A stretch of DNA of 41,287 nt from an uncultured Succinivibrionaceae bacterium (GCA_944389865.1 CALXNX010000016.1:1-41287), one strand, 5' to 3'. Positions 1-8,160 are shown, counted from the first letter of the stretch. Numbers and translations are program-made. The notes: a model not told the origin generated them from the letters alone.

Positions 1-71
1 CTTTGTTGCCGCAGACCGCAGAGCGCGGAACTTGGATCAACATTCCGCGGTGCCTGTTTCCTGATAAGCGC

Positions 72-157
72 AGTCCCTTTAAGGACTAAGGCTAGTCAAC
101 CTGGGCTTAAAGCTCTGCAGCTTCAAGCCCCCGCCTCTTTAGGCGGGAGTAGTTGAC
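72..157 (+). mobile_element. Right end of an IS200/IS605-type (TnpB) element
   Basis: The stretch holds a stem AGTCC/GGACT (72-76 with 83-87). After it comes a perfect 7-bp hairpin CCCGCCT-cttt-AGGCGGG (130-147) followed by agtagttgac. A GC-rich hairpin just inside a short conserved tail is the usual right end of IS200/IS605 elements, and in TnpB systems the same region gives the 3' part of the omega RNA. The tnpB itself would lie to the left of the window on the + strand. Frame 1 stays open from base 1 to a TGA at 154-156, so it may carry the tnpB C-terminus, but no diagnostic motif is visible. The exact element boundary is inferred. Confidence 0.5.
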
Positions 158-172
158 TTATGTTTATGGAGC

Positions 173-193
173 CGCCCATGAGCTGCAGGGCGG
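173..193 (-). terminator. Weak hairpin downstream of the EIIA gene
   Basis: CCGCCC (173-177 region) pairs with GGGCGG (188-193) across a 10-base loop, just past the stop of the leftward sugar operon. There is no clear U-tract on the minus strand. It could be a Rho-independent terminator of low efficiency or an mRNA-stabilising 3' hairpin. Confidence 0.3.
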
Positions 194-210
194 TCCAGCC
201 GCACTTTAGC

Positions 211-723
211 CTAGTCGTCGTTTTTCATCAGATACATGATTTCATCAAGGGACATGACCTGATCGAGATTTTCCTTAATCTCGTAGCGGGTATAAATTCC
301 GCGGCTTGGTGAAACGATCGGAGTTATCATCGAGTAGCCGGCGGCCTTGATCTTTTCCTGATCAAATTCAAGCAGCGGATCGCCTACCTTGATGAAATCG
401 CCGTTTTTAATCAACGGTTTCATATACTTGCCATGGAGTTTGACTGTGCCAATCCCCAAGTGCACCAGCAGATCTACCTGACCTAAGGTTCTGATCATTA
501 CAGCGTGCGACATGTCGGATAACAGCATGACCTCGCCGCCAATCGGAGAGCGCAGTACGCTTTCACCCTCATTGGGCAGAATCGCAAAGCCGGGGCCCAG
601 TGTGCCGGATTTGAAAATTTCGTCTTCTATGTTCTCAAGCTTGATGAATTTTCCAGCAAAAGGTGCATGCACCACCAGGAAGCTGCCGCTTGAGCCGAAC
701 ATCATTTTTAAGCGATTTAACAT
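211..723 (-). CDS. Free-standing PTS EIIA component, glucose (Crr) family
   Basis: This is a 170-residue protein with the whole EIIA-Glc barrel and no attached EIIB or EIIC. The two active-site histidines are present: one in SHAVMI (about residue 73) and the phosphorylated one in LLVHLGIGTVKL (about residue 88), matching His75 and His90 of E. coli Crr. The ATG at 723 is chosen because AGGA lies 8 bases upstream; the in-frame TTG at 738 has no such site. It is the last gene of an ABC sugar transporter operon, 16 bp after the ASRT-like gene, and no PTS permease is nearby. EIIA-Glc proteins accept phosphate from HPr and bind and inhibit sugar transporters and kinases. A regulatory role on the neighbouring transporter or kinase is inferred. 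Confidence 0.85.
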   Translation of the reverse strand: MLNRLKMMFGSSGSFLVVHAPFAGKFIKLENIEDEIFKSGTLGPGFAILPNEGESVLRSPIGGEVMLLSDMSHAVMIRTLGQVDLLVHLGIGTVKLHGKYMKPLIKNGDFIKVGDPLLEFDQEKIKAAGYSMITPIVSPSRGIYTRYEIKENLDQVMSLDEIMYLMKNDD

Positions 724-739
724 GGCTTTATCCTGCAAG

Positions 740-1093
740 TTAGACTACAGTAGTGCAGATGGCGAGCGGATCCTGCGAGCAGTCAACTCGAGTGTACTGT
801 ACGTGCAGATCTTCGCAGCTGCTTTCAACTACGATGGCATACGGAGTGTCTTTAGGTACAGCGATGCCGTCTTTATTGACGATCCTGTCGATGCGAATGT
901 GGATAGTGCGCTCTGCCGGAACGGTCACTTCGTAGCCTTTTACGGGAGCTCTATCTTCAAAGTAGAGAGTGAGGCTCACCACGGCATCGGCAGCGGTGGT
1001 GTTTAAAACACATACTGCCTCGTGGCTTACAAAGTAGTCGCCCTCGCTGTGAGAGTGCCAGTAGCAGTCCGGGATATACCATTTCTTTGACAT
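740..1093 (-). CDS. ASRT-family small-molecule-binding protein
   Basis: A 117-residue protein resembling the Anabaena sensory rhodopsin transducer family (PF07100). Family-like stretches are the N-terminal WYIPDCYW, SHEAVCVLNTTAADA, LYFEDRAPVKGYEVTVPAERT and HVQYTRVDCSQ. Despite the name, most members are not linked to rhodopsins. The fold is a small beta-sandwich proposed to bind small ligands, perhaps sugars. No rhodopsin gene is present here. The gene sits between the ABC binding-protein gene and the EIIA gene, and its ribosome site AAGGAG is 10 bases from the ATG. A role as a cytoplasmic sugar-sensing or sugar-handling accessory of the transporter is inferred from the operon. Family assignment is from remembered motifs. 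Confidence 0.75.
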   Translation of the reverse strand: MSKKWYIPDCYWHSHSEGDYFVSHEAVCVLNTTAADAVVSLTLYFEDRAPVKGYEVTVPAERTIHIRIDRIVNKDGIAVPKDTPYAIVVESSCEDLHVQYTRVDCSQDPLAICTTVV

Positions 1094-1116
1094 TGCCTTA
1101 ACTCCTTAAGGTTTTA

Positions 1117-1140
1117 AAAGAGGCGCCTGCGCGCCTCTTT
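1117..1140 (-). terminator. Perfect 10-bp hairpin between binding-protein and ASRT genes
   Basis: AAAGAGGCGC (1117-1126) pairs perfectly with GCGCCTCTTT (1131-1140) around a CTGC loop. On the minus strand the stem ends in CTCTTTT. It lies in the 81-bp gap after the abundant periplasmic binding-protein gene. Such hairpins often act as partial terminators or protect the upstream mRNA 3' end, so the binding protein would be made in excess over the two distal genes. Confidence 0.65.
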
Positions 1141-1174
1141 ACAGTTTAAAAGAAATTACATGAAGTGATCAAAA

Positions 1175-2317
1175 TTACATCTTCATCTTGTCGGCAGAAT
1201 CCTTGGTGTACAGGGCCGGGGCGCCGAGGAAGATCTCAGTGCCGGAAACCTTGTGACCGTTAGGATCATAGACGGACTCACCCTCGACCTGAGCCTTACC
1301 GGTCAGGTTGCTCTTGTACGGGTTGGTGATATCGCCCTTCAGAGAGTCAGCAGCGACGGAGACCACCAGGTAGCCCAGATCGTACGGCTGCCACAGAATG
1401 TCGGTGGACATAACGCCGGACTCCAGGTAGGACTTAGAGTCAGTCGGGACGCAGATGCCGTTGAAAATGGTCTTGCCCTTGAGGCCCTTCTCCATGATGG
1501 AGTCGTATGAAGCAGAGCCTGCATTGGTGGTCAGAACCATAATGCCGGCAGTCTCCGGGTTTGCAGTCAGCTTGTTGGAGATCTGAGTCTTGGAGGTGGC
1601 ATAGTCCAGACCGCCGTAAATCACGTCGTCATCCGGATCTACGCGCAGATCCATGTGAGCATACTCAGGTCTTACAGTGTAGGTATTCTCCTTGGTCTGA
1701 GCCTTGGCTTTATCAAAGTCAATGGCGCCGCCCTCGGTGTAAGGGATGGTGTAATCCGAGTAGTAGGTGTTCTTAATGTGCTCAATCCAGGTGTTCTGGT
1801 TGGGCTGGGTCGGGAAGGTAGAAGCCATGAACACAATGCCCTTGTTATCGGCAGTGTGTCCTAACTTCTTCATAGCCTCGGACATATCGTTGACCAGAGC
1901 CTTAGCCAGCAGATCAGGATCTGCCTGGTTGACGAAATAGTCGCGGGAGTCAATGCCGGGATCGGAGTCAAAGCCGATGACCTTGATGCCCTGAGCCATG
2001 GCATCCTGCAGCACCGCGTCGGTAGTATTCTCGTCGATAGCGGCGATGGCAATGGCATCGTAACCCATGTCAATGCCCGACTCTACGTACTGCACCTGCT
2101 TGGCTGCAGACTCGGAGCCTGACGGGTCGCCCTGAATGACCAGCTCAATCCCCAGATCCTTGGCTGCCTGCGAAGCTCCGGCTTCCATGGCGTTCCAGAA
2201 GGATTCCTGGCGCATCTTGCCGACCCACAGAACGGTTTCAGCGTTGGCAGTGAAAGCAACCGAGCTTAAGCCCATGGCGGCAGCTAACAGACCAGCAGAT
2301 AATTTATTGAGTTTCAT
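1175..2317 (-). CDS. Periplasmic sugar-binding protein of the RbsB/RhaS type
   Basis: A 380-residue type-1 periplasmic binding protein (Peripla_BP_4 class), the substrate receptor of the adjacent ABC importer. A Sec signal peptide is visible: MKLNKLSAGLLAAAMGLSS followed by an AFTANA cleavage region. Mature features include WVGKMRQESFWNAMEAGA, IAAIDENTTDAVL and VIGFDSDP, typical of the sugar-hinge fold. ATG 2317 is chosen because AAGGAGATAT precedes it and the signal peptide begins there; an upstream in-frame extension would spoil the signal. The substrate is probably L-rhamnose or a related deoxysugar, because the surrounding enzymes are RhaA, RhaB and RhaD. It could also bind another sugar such as L-lyxose. 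Confidence 0.88.
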   Translation of the reverse strand: MKLNKLSAGLLAAAMGLSSVAFTANAETVLWVGKMRQESFWNAMEAGASQAAKDLGIELVIQGDPSGSESAAKQVQYVESGIDMGYDAIAIAAIDENTTDAVLQDAMAQGIKVIGFDSDPGIDSRDYFVNQADPDLLAKALVNDMSEAMKKLGHTADNKGIVFMASTFPTQPNQNTWIEHIKNTYYSDYTIPYTEGGAIDFDKAKAQTKENTYTVRPEYAHMDLRVDPDDDVIYGGLDYATSKTQISNKLTANPETAGIMVLTTNAGSASYDSIMEKGLKGKTIFNGICVPTDSKSYLESGVMSTDILWQPYDLGYLVVSVAADSLKGDITNPYKSNLTGKAQVEGESVYDPNGHKVSGTEIFLGAPALYTKDSADKMKM

Positions 2318-2342
2318 TGGATATCTCCTTACTTGAGGTTGG

Positions 2343-3347
2343 TTATTTACCCGCGGCACTTTCGACCGCAGATTCGGTTAAGTTCTTGATGGCGTTGGTT
2401 CTGCTCACAATCTTCTTGCGCTGTTCGAGGTAAGCGAAGGCAATCAGAGAGATGATGAGCACGCCGCCAAGTACGAAATTGTAGACATCGCCGCTGGCGC
2501 CCATGAGCGAGAGCCCTCTTCTGAGGACGCCGACGATCAGGGTCGCAATGAAGGTTCCGCGAATGGTACCTACGCCGCCCATAACTGAAGTGCCGCCCAG
2601 CACCACCATGGTGATGACTTCAATGTTCATGTTAAGGCCGGTGGTCGAGTTAATCTCGAAGCTTCTGCCGAAGAAGGTCAGAGCCGCAAAGCCGCACATG
2701 AAGCCTGACAGGGCGTAAATGCCGAACTTGATGCGGGTCGTGTTGACGCCGGAGAAGTTCACTGCATTCTCGTTATAGCCGATGGCGTGCAGGTATCTGC
2801 CCAGCGTAGAGCGGTTGTGGATAAAGTCGAAAATCAGGAACATTACCACCAGAATAATCAGCTGGCTCGGGAGTACGCCGAAGTAGCGGGCAGAACCCAG
2901 CTCAACCAGCGGGGAAGCGCTGGTGAAGGAGTGGGACCCGCCGACGAACCAGGTGATGCCGTTGAATATGGACATGGTGCCCAGGGTAGCAATAAACGGC
3001 GGAATGCGCGTACGCGAAACAATCAGACCGTTAATCATGCCGCCAATCAGACCTGCAGCCAGAGCCACGACAATGGCAAGTGAAAGGCTGCCGGTCATCT
3101 TGAAGACCATGGAGCACAGCATGCCGGCTGCGGCCATCAGGAAGCCTACGGACAGGTCAATGCCGCCGGTCAGGATGATCAGAGTCATGGGCAGAGCCAT
3201 GAGCCCTAAGTAGACTACATCAGTAGTGGTGCCAAGCAGCACTCGCGGGCGCAGGAACACGCCGTTGGGAATGATGATGGCAAAGAAGGCGATCAGGGCA
3301 ATCAGAATGATTGTCAGGATCTGCGGATAAGATAATCTGCTTAACAT
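2343..3347 (-). CDS. Sugar ABC transporter permease (RbsC family), second copy
   Basis: A 334-residue polytopic inner-membrane protein of the RbsC/AraH/RhaP-Q family (BPD_transp_2). It shows hydrophobic helices throughout and the family stretch LPMTLIILTGGIDLSVG near residues 53-68. The GAGGAAG ribosome site lies 5 bases before the ATG. It lies 17 bp downstream of a second permease gene, and the pair would form the heterodimeric channel seen in RhaPQ-type importers. The ATP-binding subunit is encoded just upstream and the binding protein just downstream. Which copy equals RhaP and which RhaQ cannot be told by eye. Confidence 0.88.
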   Translation of the reverse strand: MLSRLSYPQILTIILIALIAFFAIIIPNGVFLRPRVLLGTTTDVVYLGLMALPMTLIILTGGIDLSVGFLMAAAGMLCSMVFKMTGSLSLAIVVALAAGLIGGMINGLIVSRTRIPPFIATLGTMSIFNGITWFVGGSHSFTSASPLVELGSARYFGVLPSQLIILVVMFLIFDFIHNRSTLGRYLHAIGYNENAVNFSGVNTTRIKFGIYALSGFMCGFAALTFFGRSFEINSTTGLNMNIEVITMVVLGGTSVMGGVGTIRGTFIATLIVGVLRRGLSLMGASGDVYNFVLGGVLIISLIAFAYLEQRKKIVSRTNAIKNLTESAVESAAGK

Positions 3348-3364
3348 ATTACTTCCTCACTCCC

Positions 3365-4330
3365 TTATGCTTGAGCCTTGACGCCCAGGAGTCTGCGCTT
3401 GAGCTCGCCGAAATCCGACACCGTGCTCAGCACCGCCAGGATCACGATGATGCCGTAGAAAGTGTACAGCCAGGCGTTTCCGAGGTTCCAGAGAATGCAG
3501 GCGCGCTGCAGCATGGCAACCAGCATGGCGGCAAAGAGAATGCCGATAGGACGGCCGGTACCGCCGAACATGCTGGCGCCGGAAACTACGGCGATGGTAA
3601 TAAAGGTCATCTCCAGACCGATGCACCCTGACGGCTGAACCTGAGAGCTGGGCAGCCAGAACATAATGCCGGTGATGCCCAGGAGGCAGCCTGAGACCAG
3701 GAAGGTCTTGAAGATCACCTTGTTAGGCTTAATGCCTGACAGCTTGGCCGAATCCGGGCTGCCGCCGGCGGCGTAAATGTCGCGGCCGAACTTAGTATAC
3801 TTCATGAACCACATGAAGAAGATCAGGATGGCAAGGGCGATAATGAGCAGGAGCGGGACGAAGCCGAAGCGAATATTGCCCATGGCAATAATGTCGCTCG
3901 GGATGTTGGTGATGCGTCCTGCGGCCGGGAGCAGCGGGAACAGACCAATGTGCAGCTTAATCATCGCCAGGGATACCACCATGGACGGCACGCGGAACTT
4001 GATGGTGACGAAGGCCAGAATGTAGGCGTTGATAAAGCCTACGCCCATGGCAATCAGGATCACCGCCGGAATCGGCACGCCCAGCTTCAGCAGACTGCCT
4101 GAAACGAATCCCACGATGCCCAGAATGGTGCCTGAGGAAATATCGATATTGGCCGTCATGATAATCAGGCAGGCTGCCAGACCGCCGATGATCATGTAGG
4201 ACACGTCCTTGAAGTAAGAATATAAGTCGTTGCCGAAGTTTGAAGTTAAACAAAGGAAAACGAAGAACAAGACGCAGAAGATACCGAGGTATCCCTCTCT
4301 TGTTTTTAAAAAATCCTTAATTACGTTCAT
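3365..4330 (-). CDS. Sugar ABC transporter permease (RbsC family), first copy
   Basis: A 321-residue multi-spanning protein of the same family as its downstream neighbour but clearly diverged. The family motif appears as ACLIIMTANIDISSGTILG near residues 54-72, and the cytoplasmic loop carries TKFGRDIYAAGGSPDSAKLSGI, the region that usually contacts the ATPase. The AGGAGA ribosome site lies 7-8 bases before the ATG. The spacing to the ATPase gene is 10 bp, consistent with one transcript. It probably forms a heterodimer with the second permease. Confidence 0.88.
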   Translation of the reverse strand: MNVIKDFLKTREGYLGIFCVLFFVFLCLTSNFGNDLYSYFKDVSYMIIGGLAACLIIMTANIDISSGTILGIVGFVSGSLLKLGVPIPAVILIAMGVGFINAYILAFVTIKFRVPSMVVSLAMIKLHIGLFPLLPAAGRITNIPSDIIAMGNIRFGFVPLLLIIALAILIFFMWFMKYTKFGRDIYAAGGSPDSAKLSGIKPNKVIFKTFLVSGCLLGITGIMFWLPSSQVQPSGCIGLEMTFITIAVVSGASMFGGTGRPIGILFAAMLVAMLQRACILWNLGNAWLYTFYGIIVILAVLSTVSDFGELKRRLLGVKAQA

Positions 4331-4340
4331 GTACTTTCTC

Positions 4341-5831
4341 CTACAGGGCCTTCTCGAGGATCTTTTCCTGAGTCATGTCGGGACCGCGTTTGACTTCCCA
4401 GACCAGTTTTCCTGCTTTGATCACGAGAATGCGATCTGCCATGCCCAAAAGCTCAGGCATGTCTGAGGAAATCATGATGATGGAAACGCCTTGAGCTGCC
4501 AGCTTTTCAATGATTTTGTAGATCTCATACTTAGCGCCGACATCCACGCCGCGAGTAGGTTCATCCAGAATGAGAACCTGGGGCTTGGCGACCAGGGCCT
4601 TTGAAAGCAGCACCTTCTGCTGATTGCCGCCGGAGAGATTCTCTACCACGAAGTCGCGGTTTGGAGCCTTGACCTGCAGCTCTTTCATGTACTGATCAGT
4701 AAGCTCGCGCTCAGTACCGAAATTAATCAGCGAGCTCTTTGAAATACGGTCCAAAATCGACATGGTGGTGTTTTCCATCACGCTCATGGCAATGACCAGG
4801 CCGTACTTTTTACGATCTTCGGAGGCATAGACGATGCCCTGTGCGATGGCGTCCTTATAATCGCTGATCTCAAGCTCTTTACCGTTTAAGATCACTTTGC
4901 CCGAGTCCTTGCTCATAAGTCCGCAGATGCATTCGGCAAGTTCAGTACGTCCGGCGCCGGCCAGACCTGCAATGCCTAAGATCTCATTTTTGCACAGCTT
5001 GAAGGACACATCGTTGATAAGGCCGCTGCGGTTCATGTGCTGAACCTCGAACATCACATCGCCGATTTCAAGATCGGTCTTGGGATAAATGTTCGACATT
5101 TCACGGCCGACCATCCAGGTAATGAGCTGATTCTCGGTGACCTCATTGATATTGGCAGTATTGACGTATTCACCGTCGCGAATAACGGTTACGCGATCGG
5201 CCAGCTCGAAGATTTCCTCCATGCGGTGGGAAATGTAAATCATCGAGATGCCCTGCTCCTTTAAGCGGGCAATGGTGGAGAACAGGGCGCGCACTTCCTT
5301 GTTGGTCAGGGCCGCCGTCGGCTCGTCCAGAATGAGGATCTTAGCGCCGTAAGTCATGGCCTTGGCGATCTCAACCATCTGCTTGGAGGCCACACCTAGC
5401 TTATCGACAATGACATCCAGATCCATATCGACGCCCAGGAATTTGAAGATCTCCTGAGCTTTAGAGCGCATCAGATCGTAGTCGATAACCTTGAAGGGAC
5501 CGACCTGCCGGCGCGGCTCGTGGCCTACGAAGAGGTTCTCCAGCACGGTCAGATCTTTAAAGAGCGACGTCTCCTGGAAGATGATGGCGATGCCTTTGCT
5601 GTAGGCATCATTCGGCTCTTTAATGGTGATCTTCTCGCCGTTTAAATAGATATTGCCGGCATCGGCATGATATACGCCCGTGATGACCTTCATGAGCGTG
5701 GATTTGCCGGCGCCGTTTTCGCCGCAGACAGCCAGAATTTCGCCCGGCATGAGCTCAATCTGCATATTGTGCAGAGCTCTGACGCCCGGGAAACTCTTCT
5801 GGATGTTTTCTAACTTTAGAATGGGGGTCAT
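4341..5831 (-). CDS. Sugar ABC transporter ATP-binding protein, double-domain (RbsA type)
   Basis: A 496-residue protein with two fused ABC domains, as in RbsA, MglA and RhaT. Domain 1 has Walker A GENGAGKST (about residues 38-46), signature region LGVASKQMVEIAKAM and Walker B ILILDEPTAAL. Domain 2 has the customary degenerate Walker A GLAGAGRTE, signature LSGGNQQKVLLSKAL and Walker B VLILDEPTRGVDVG. ATG 5831 is preferred because GAGG sits 5-6 bases upstream; the in-frame GTG at 5837 abuts that GAGG. It powers sugar import through the two permeases that follow. Confidence 0.9.
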   Translation of the reverse strand: MTPILKLENIQKSFPGVRALHNMQIELMPGEILAVCGENGAGKSTLMKVITGVYHADAGNIYLNGEKITIKEPNDAYSKGIAIIFQETSLFKDLTVLENLFVGHEPRRQVGPFKVIDYDLMRSKAQEIFKFLGVDMDLDVIVDKLGVASKQMVEIAKAMTYGAKILILDEPTAALTNKEVRALFSTIARLKEQGISMIYISHRMEEIFELADRVTVIRDGEYVNTANINEVTENQLITWMVGREMSNIYPKTDLEIGDVMFEVQHMNRSGLINDVSFKLCKNEILGIAGLAGAGRTELAECICGLMSKDSGKVILNGKELEISDYKDAIAQGIVYASEDRKKYGLVIAMSVMENTTMSILDRISKSSLINFGTERELTDQYMKELQVKAPNRDFVVENLSGGNQQKVLLSKALVAKPQVLILDEPTRGVDVGAKYEIYKIIEKLAAQGVSIIMISSDMPELLGMADRILVIKAGKLVWEVKRGPDMTQEKILEKAL

Positions 5832-5855
5832 ATTCACCTCGCAGCAAGTGCCCTG

Positions 5856-6794
5856 CTATAAGATAAAATCCTGAGGATCAAAGTCGATGCCGGCGTATCC
5901 GGCCGCATCTTTTACCGACTCAGTGTTTTCCGGACCGTACAGCGGGATCTCGGCAAATTCAGAGGCAGTGTAGAAGCCTAAAACCACTTGAGAGACGGAG
6001 GCGCCGTATTTATGCATCAGCTCCTTAACGCGCTCAAAGACCTTAAGATTGCCTTCGGTGTAATAGGGGCTGTTTTTTAAGGTCGGATCGTGCGGATTGG
6101 CGGCCATGCGGTGGAAGAATCCTGAGCAGACGCTGAAATAGGGAATAGCGAGGCAGCGCGGATTCTGTTTGTGATAGGCGTACATTTCGTCGTCCATCAG
6201 CACCAGCGTGTCATCAGGAAAAGGCTTCATGTACTTCATGCCGAGGTTATGGAACATCTCGTTGGCGACAAAACCGCGCGCGCCGATGGAAGCGGCATAG
6301 GCATCGGCTTCCTTCATGCGGGCTGTGGTCCAATTGGAGCAGCCGTAGTATCTGATCTTGCCCTGTTTGACCAGTTTTTCCATAAGATCAATGAAGTGCG
6401 ATACCGGGAGCTTCACATCATCACGGTGATAGAAGTAGATATCGATGCAGTCGGTCTTAAGGCACTTGAGCGAAGTCTCAATGTCGGACATGACTTCCGC
6501 TTCACTGCATCTGGAGTGGTGCAGATCGCTCATGGGAGGATGGCCGCCCTTGGTAATGAGCACGAATTTATCGCGGTTTTTGGCTGCGGTGAAATATCTG
6601 CCCAGCGCCTCTTCGCTCCTGCCGTCGGTATACACGCGCGCTGTATCAATGACGTTGCCGCCTAAATCTAAATAGCAGCCGATGCAGTCGGCCAGCACCG
6701 CATCCGACATGTCGCCGCCGGCTCTAACTGTACCAAAACCCAGCGGGTACAGGCTGAGATCAGTATCCGGAATCTGTATATACTTTGCAGACAT
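5856..6794 (-). CDS. Aldo/keto reductase
   Basis: A 312-residue AKR-superfamily oxidoreductase. The catalytic tetrad is intact: Asp50 and Tyr55 in NVIDTARVY, Lys82 in LITKGGH and His123 in IYFYHRDD. It is the first gene after the rhaA hairpin and lies 24 bp before the ABC operon. Within a rhamnose locus, where RhaD releases L-lactaldehyde, a plausible job is NAD(P)H reduction of L-lactaldehyde to 1,2-propanediol. A sugar dehydrogenase or reductase role is equally possible. No FucO-type reductase is encoded nearby. The assignment to AKR is firm; the substrate is inferred. Confidence 0.85.
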   Translation of the reverse strand: MSAKYIQIPDTDLSLYPLGFGTVRAGGDMSDAVLADCIGCYLDLGGNVIDTARVYTDGRSEEALGRYFTAAKNRDKFVLITKGGHPPMSDLHHSRCSEAEVMSDIETSLKCLKTDCIDIYFYHRDDVKLPVSHFIDLMEKLVKQGKIRYYGCSNWTTARMKEADAYAASIGARGFVANEMFHNLGMKYMKPFPDDTLVLMDDEMYAYHKQNPRCLAIPYFSVCSGFFHRMAANPHDPTLKNSPYYTEGNLKVFERVKELMHKYGASVSQVVLGFYTASEFAEIPLYGPENTESVKDAAGYAGIDFDPQDFIL

Positions 6795-6825
6795 CTTGTT
6801 AACCTATAATTGTTATATTCTCATT

Positions 6826-6848
6826 AAGGGGCCTTCTCAGGGCCCCTT
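6826..6848 (-). terminator. Hairpin between rhaA and the AKR/ABC genes
   Basis: AAGGGGCC (6826-6833) pairs perfectly with GGCCCCTT (6841-6848) over a 7-base loop in the 86-bp gap after rhaA. The U-tract is poor on both strands. It may be a leaky terminator or processing site separating the enzyme genes from the transport genes. Confidence 0.5.
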
Positions 6849-6880
6849 GTTAAGGATGTTGGAGTCTCGTGAAATTCGGC

Positions 6881-8107
6881 TTAGAGATATTCCTTGAGCC
6901 AGTCGTGGCAGGGAACGCCCTCGTCAGCGCACAGTTTGTCCCAGACTGCGCCTGCCGGCATATTCTTGGTTTCCTCGAGCAGGAGCAGACGGCCGGTGAA
7001 GTTGCCTTCGGCTTCCATGGCCTTGAGCTTGTCGATCGGGTAGAGCAGGGCATTGACCAGGCATTTTCTTACCGAGCGGGCGCCTAAAGCGGTAGCGGCA
7101 ATGCGGTTAATGCTGGCGTCAAAGTAGTCGGTACCAATGTGGATGCGATCTTCGGCCTTATTCCAAATGATTTCCTGCATCACGGCATTGGTCTCGTCGT
7201 CCTGAATGGTTACGTGATCGGAGTCCCAGCGTACCGGTCTGGATACGTGGAGCATGACCTCGCGATCGAAGGCCAGCATGGAGGAGAGCTTGGCGGAAAC
7301 CACTTCAGTAGGGTGGAAGTGACCGCAGTCCATGCAGATGATGCAGTTGCTGCGGTTCATAACATAGTTCATGTAGAACTCGTGAGAACCGGGCACATAG
7401 GACTCAGAACCCAGGCCGAACAGCTTGCTTTCGACGGAGTCAATGTTGTACTTCGGATCAATCTTTTCAGCAAAGATTTCGTCATATGACTCAGCCAGGA
7501 TCCGGCGCGGAGTTACCTTGTCTACCGTAATATCCTTATAGCCGTCCGGAATCCAGTGGTTGGTGATGCAGGTCTGGCCGATCTCCTTGCCGAAATAGGC
7601 TCCGATCTCACGGCAGCGCTTGCCGTGTTCAATCCAGAAGCGGCGGACCTTTTCGTCGCGCGAGGCCAGCGTGAAGCCGCTGTCAGCCATCGGGTGGGAG
7701 AAATAGGTCGGATTGAAGTCAAGGCCGATCTTCTTTTCCTTGGCATATTTGACCCAGAAGGCAAACTGATCGGGAGTGATTTCGTCACGATCGCATTTCT
7801 TTCCAACATTGATATCTCGATAGACCGCGTGCAGCGCCAGCTTGGTGTGACCCGGCACTAAAGCTAAAGCCTTGTCGAGGTGCTGGAAGTACTCTTCGAC
7901 AGAGGTCGGCTTGCCCGGAGCGTTGCCGAAGGCAGCGATGCCGCCGGAGAGCTTTTGACCAAAGTTTTCAAAGCCGGTTAAATCATCGATCTGCCAGCAG
8001 TGCAGGGAGACCGGGATTTCCTTGGCCTTCTTTAATACAGCATCGGTATCTACGCCCATTTCGGCATACATTTCCTTTGCCAGCGCATAATTCTTTTCGA
8101 CGTCCAT
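6881..8107 (-). CDS. rhaA: L-rhamnose isomerase
   Basis: A 408-residue enzyme converting L-rhamnose to L-rhamnulose in the cytoplasm. The sequence follows E. coli RhaA closely: PVSLHCWQIDDLTGFE, SGGIAAFGNAPGKP, GLDFNPTYFSHP, WIPDGYKDITVDKVTPR, VESKLFGLGSESY, MDCGHFHPTEV, LLHVSRPVRWDSDHV-like and YFDASINRIAA. The Mn-binding His/Asp segments are all kept. Start 8107 is chosen because AGGAG lies 8 bases upstream and it matches the family N-terminus; an upstream in-frame ATG at 8152 would add 15 odd residues. It follows the DUF4867-like gene and precedes a hairpin and the AKR gene. RhaA enzymes also isomerise L-lyxose and L-mannose. Confidence 0.95.
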   Translation of the reverse strand: MDVEKNYALAKEMYAEMGVDTDAVLKKAKEIPVSLHCWQIDDLTGFENFGQKLSGGIAAFGNAPGKPTSVEEYFQHLDKALALVPGHTKLALHAVYRDINVGKKCDRDEITPDQFAFWVKYAKEKKIGLDFNPTYFSHPMADSGFTLASRDEKVRRFWIEHGKRCREIGAYFGKEIGQTCITNHWIPDGYKDITVDKVTPRRILAESYDEIFAEKIDPKYNIDSVESKLFGLGSESYVPGSHEFYMNYVMNRSNCIICMDCGHFHPTEVVSAKLSSMLAFDREVMLHVSRPVRWDSDHVTIQDDETNAVMQEIIWNKAEDRIHIGTDYFDASINRIAATALGARSVRKCLVNALLYPIDKLKAMEAEGNFTGRLLLLEETKNMPAGAVWDKLCADEGVPCHDWLKEYL

Positions 8108-8160
8108 AAAAGGCTCCTGAATGTTGATAATGTTAAAAACTGTGAGTGACAAATCCTGAT

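Noticed and set aside
512-1006. Open + strand frame across the EIIA and ASRT genes
   Set aside because: It lies antisense to two genes with clear family motifs, has no ribosome site and shows no recognisable domain.
740-1093. Photosensory system suggested by the ASRT match
   Set aside because: No rhodopsin, retinal synthesis gene or transducer is in the window; the neighbours are sugar genes.
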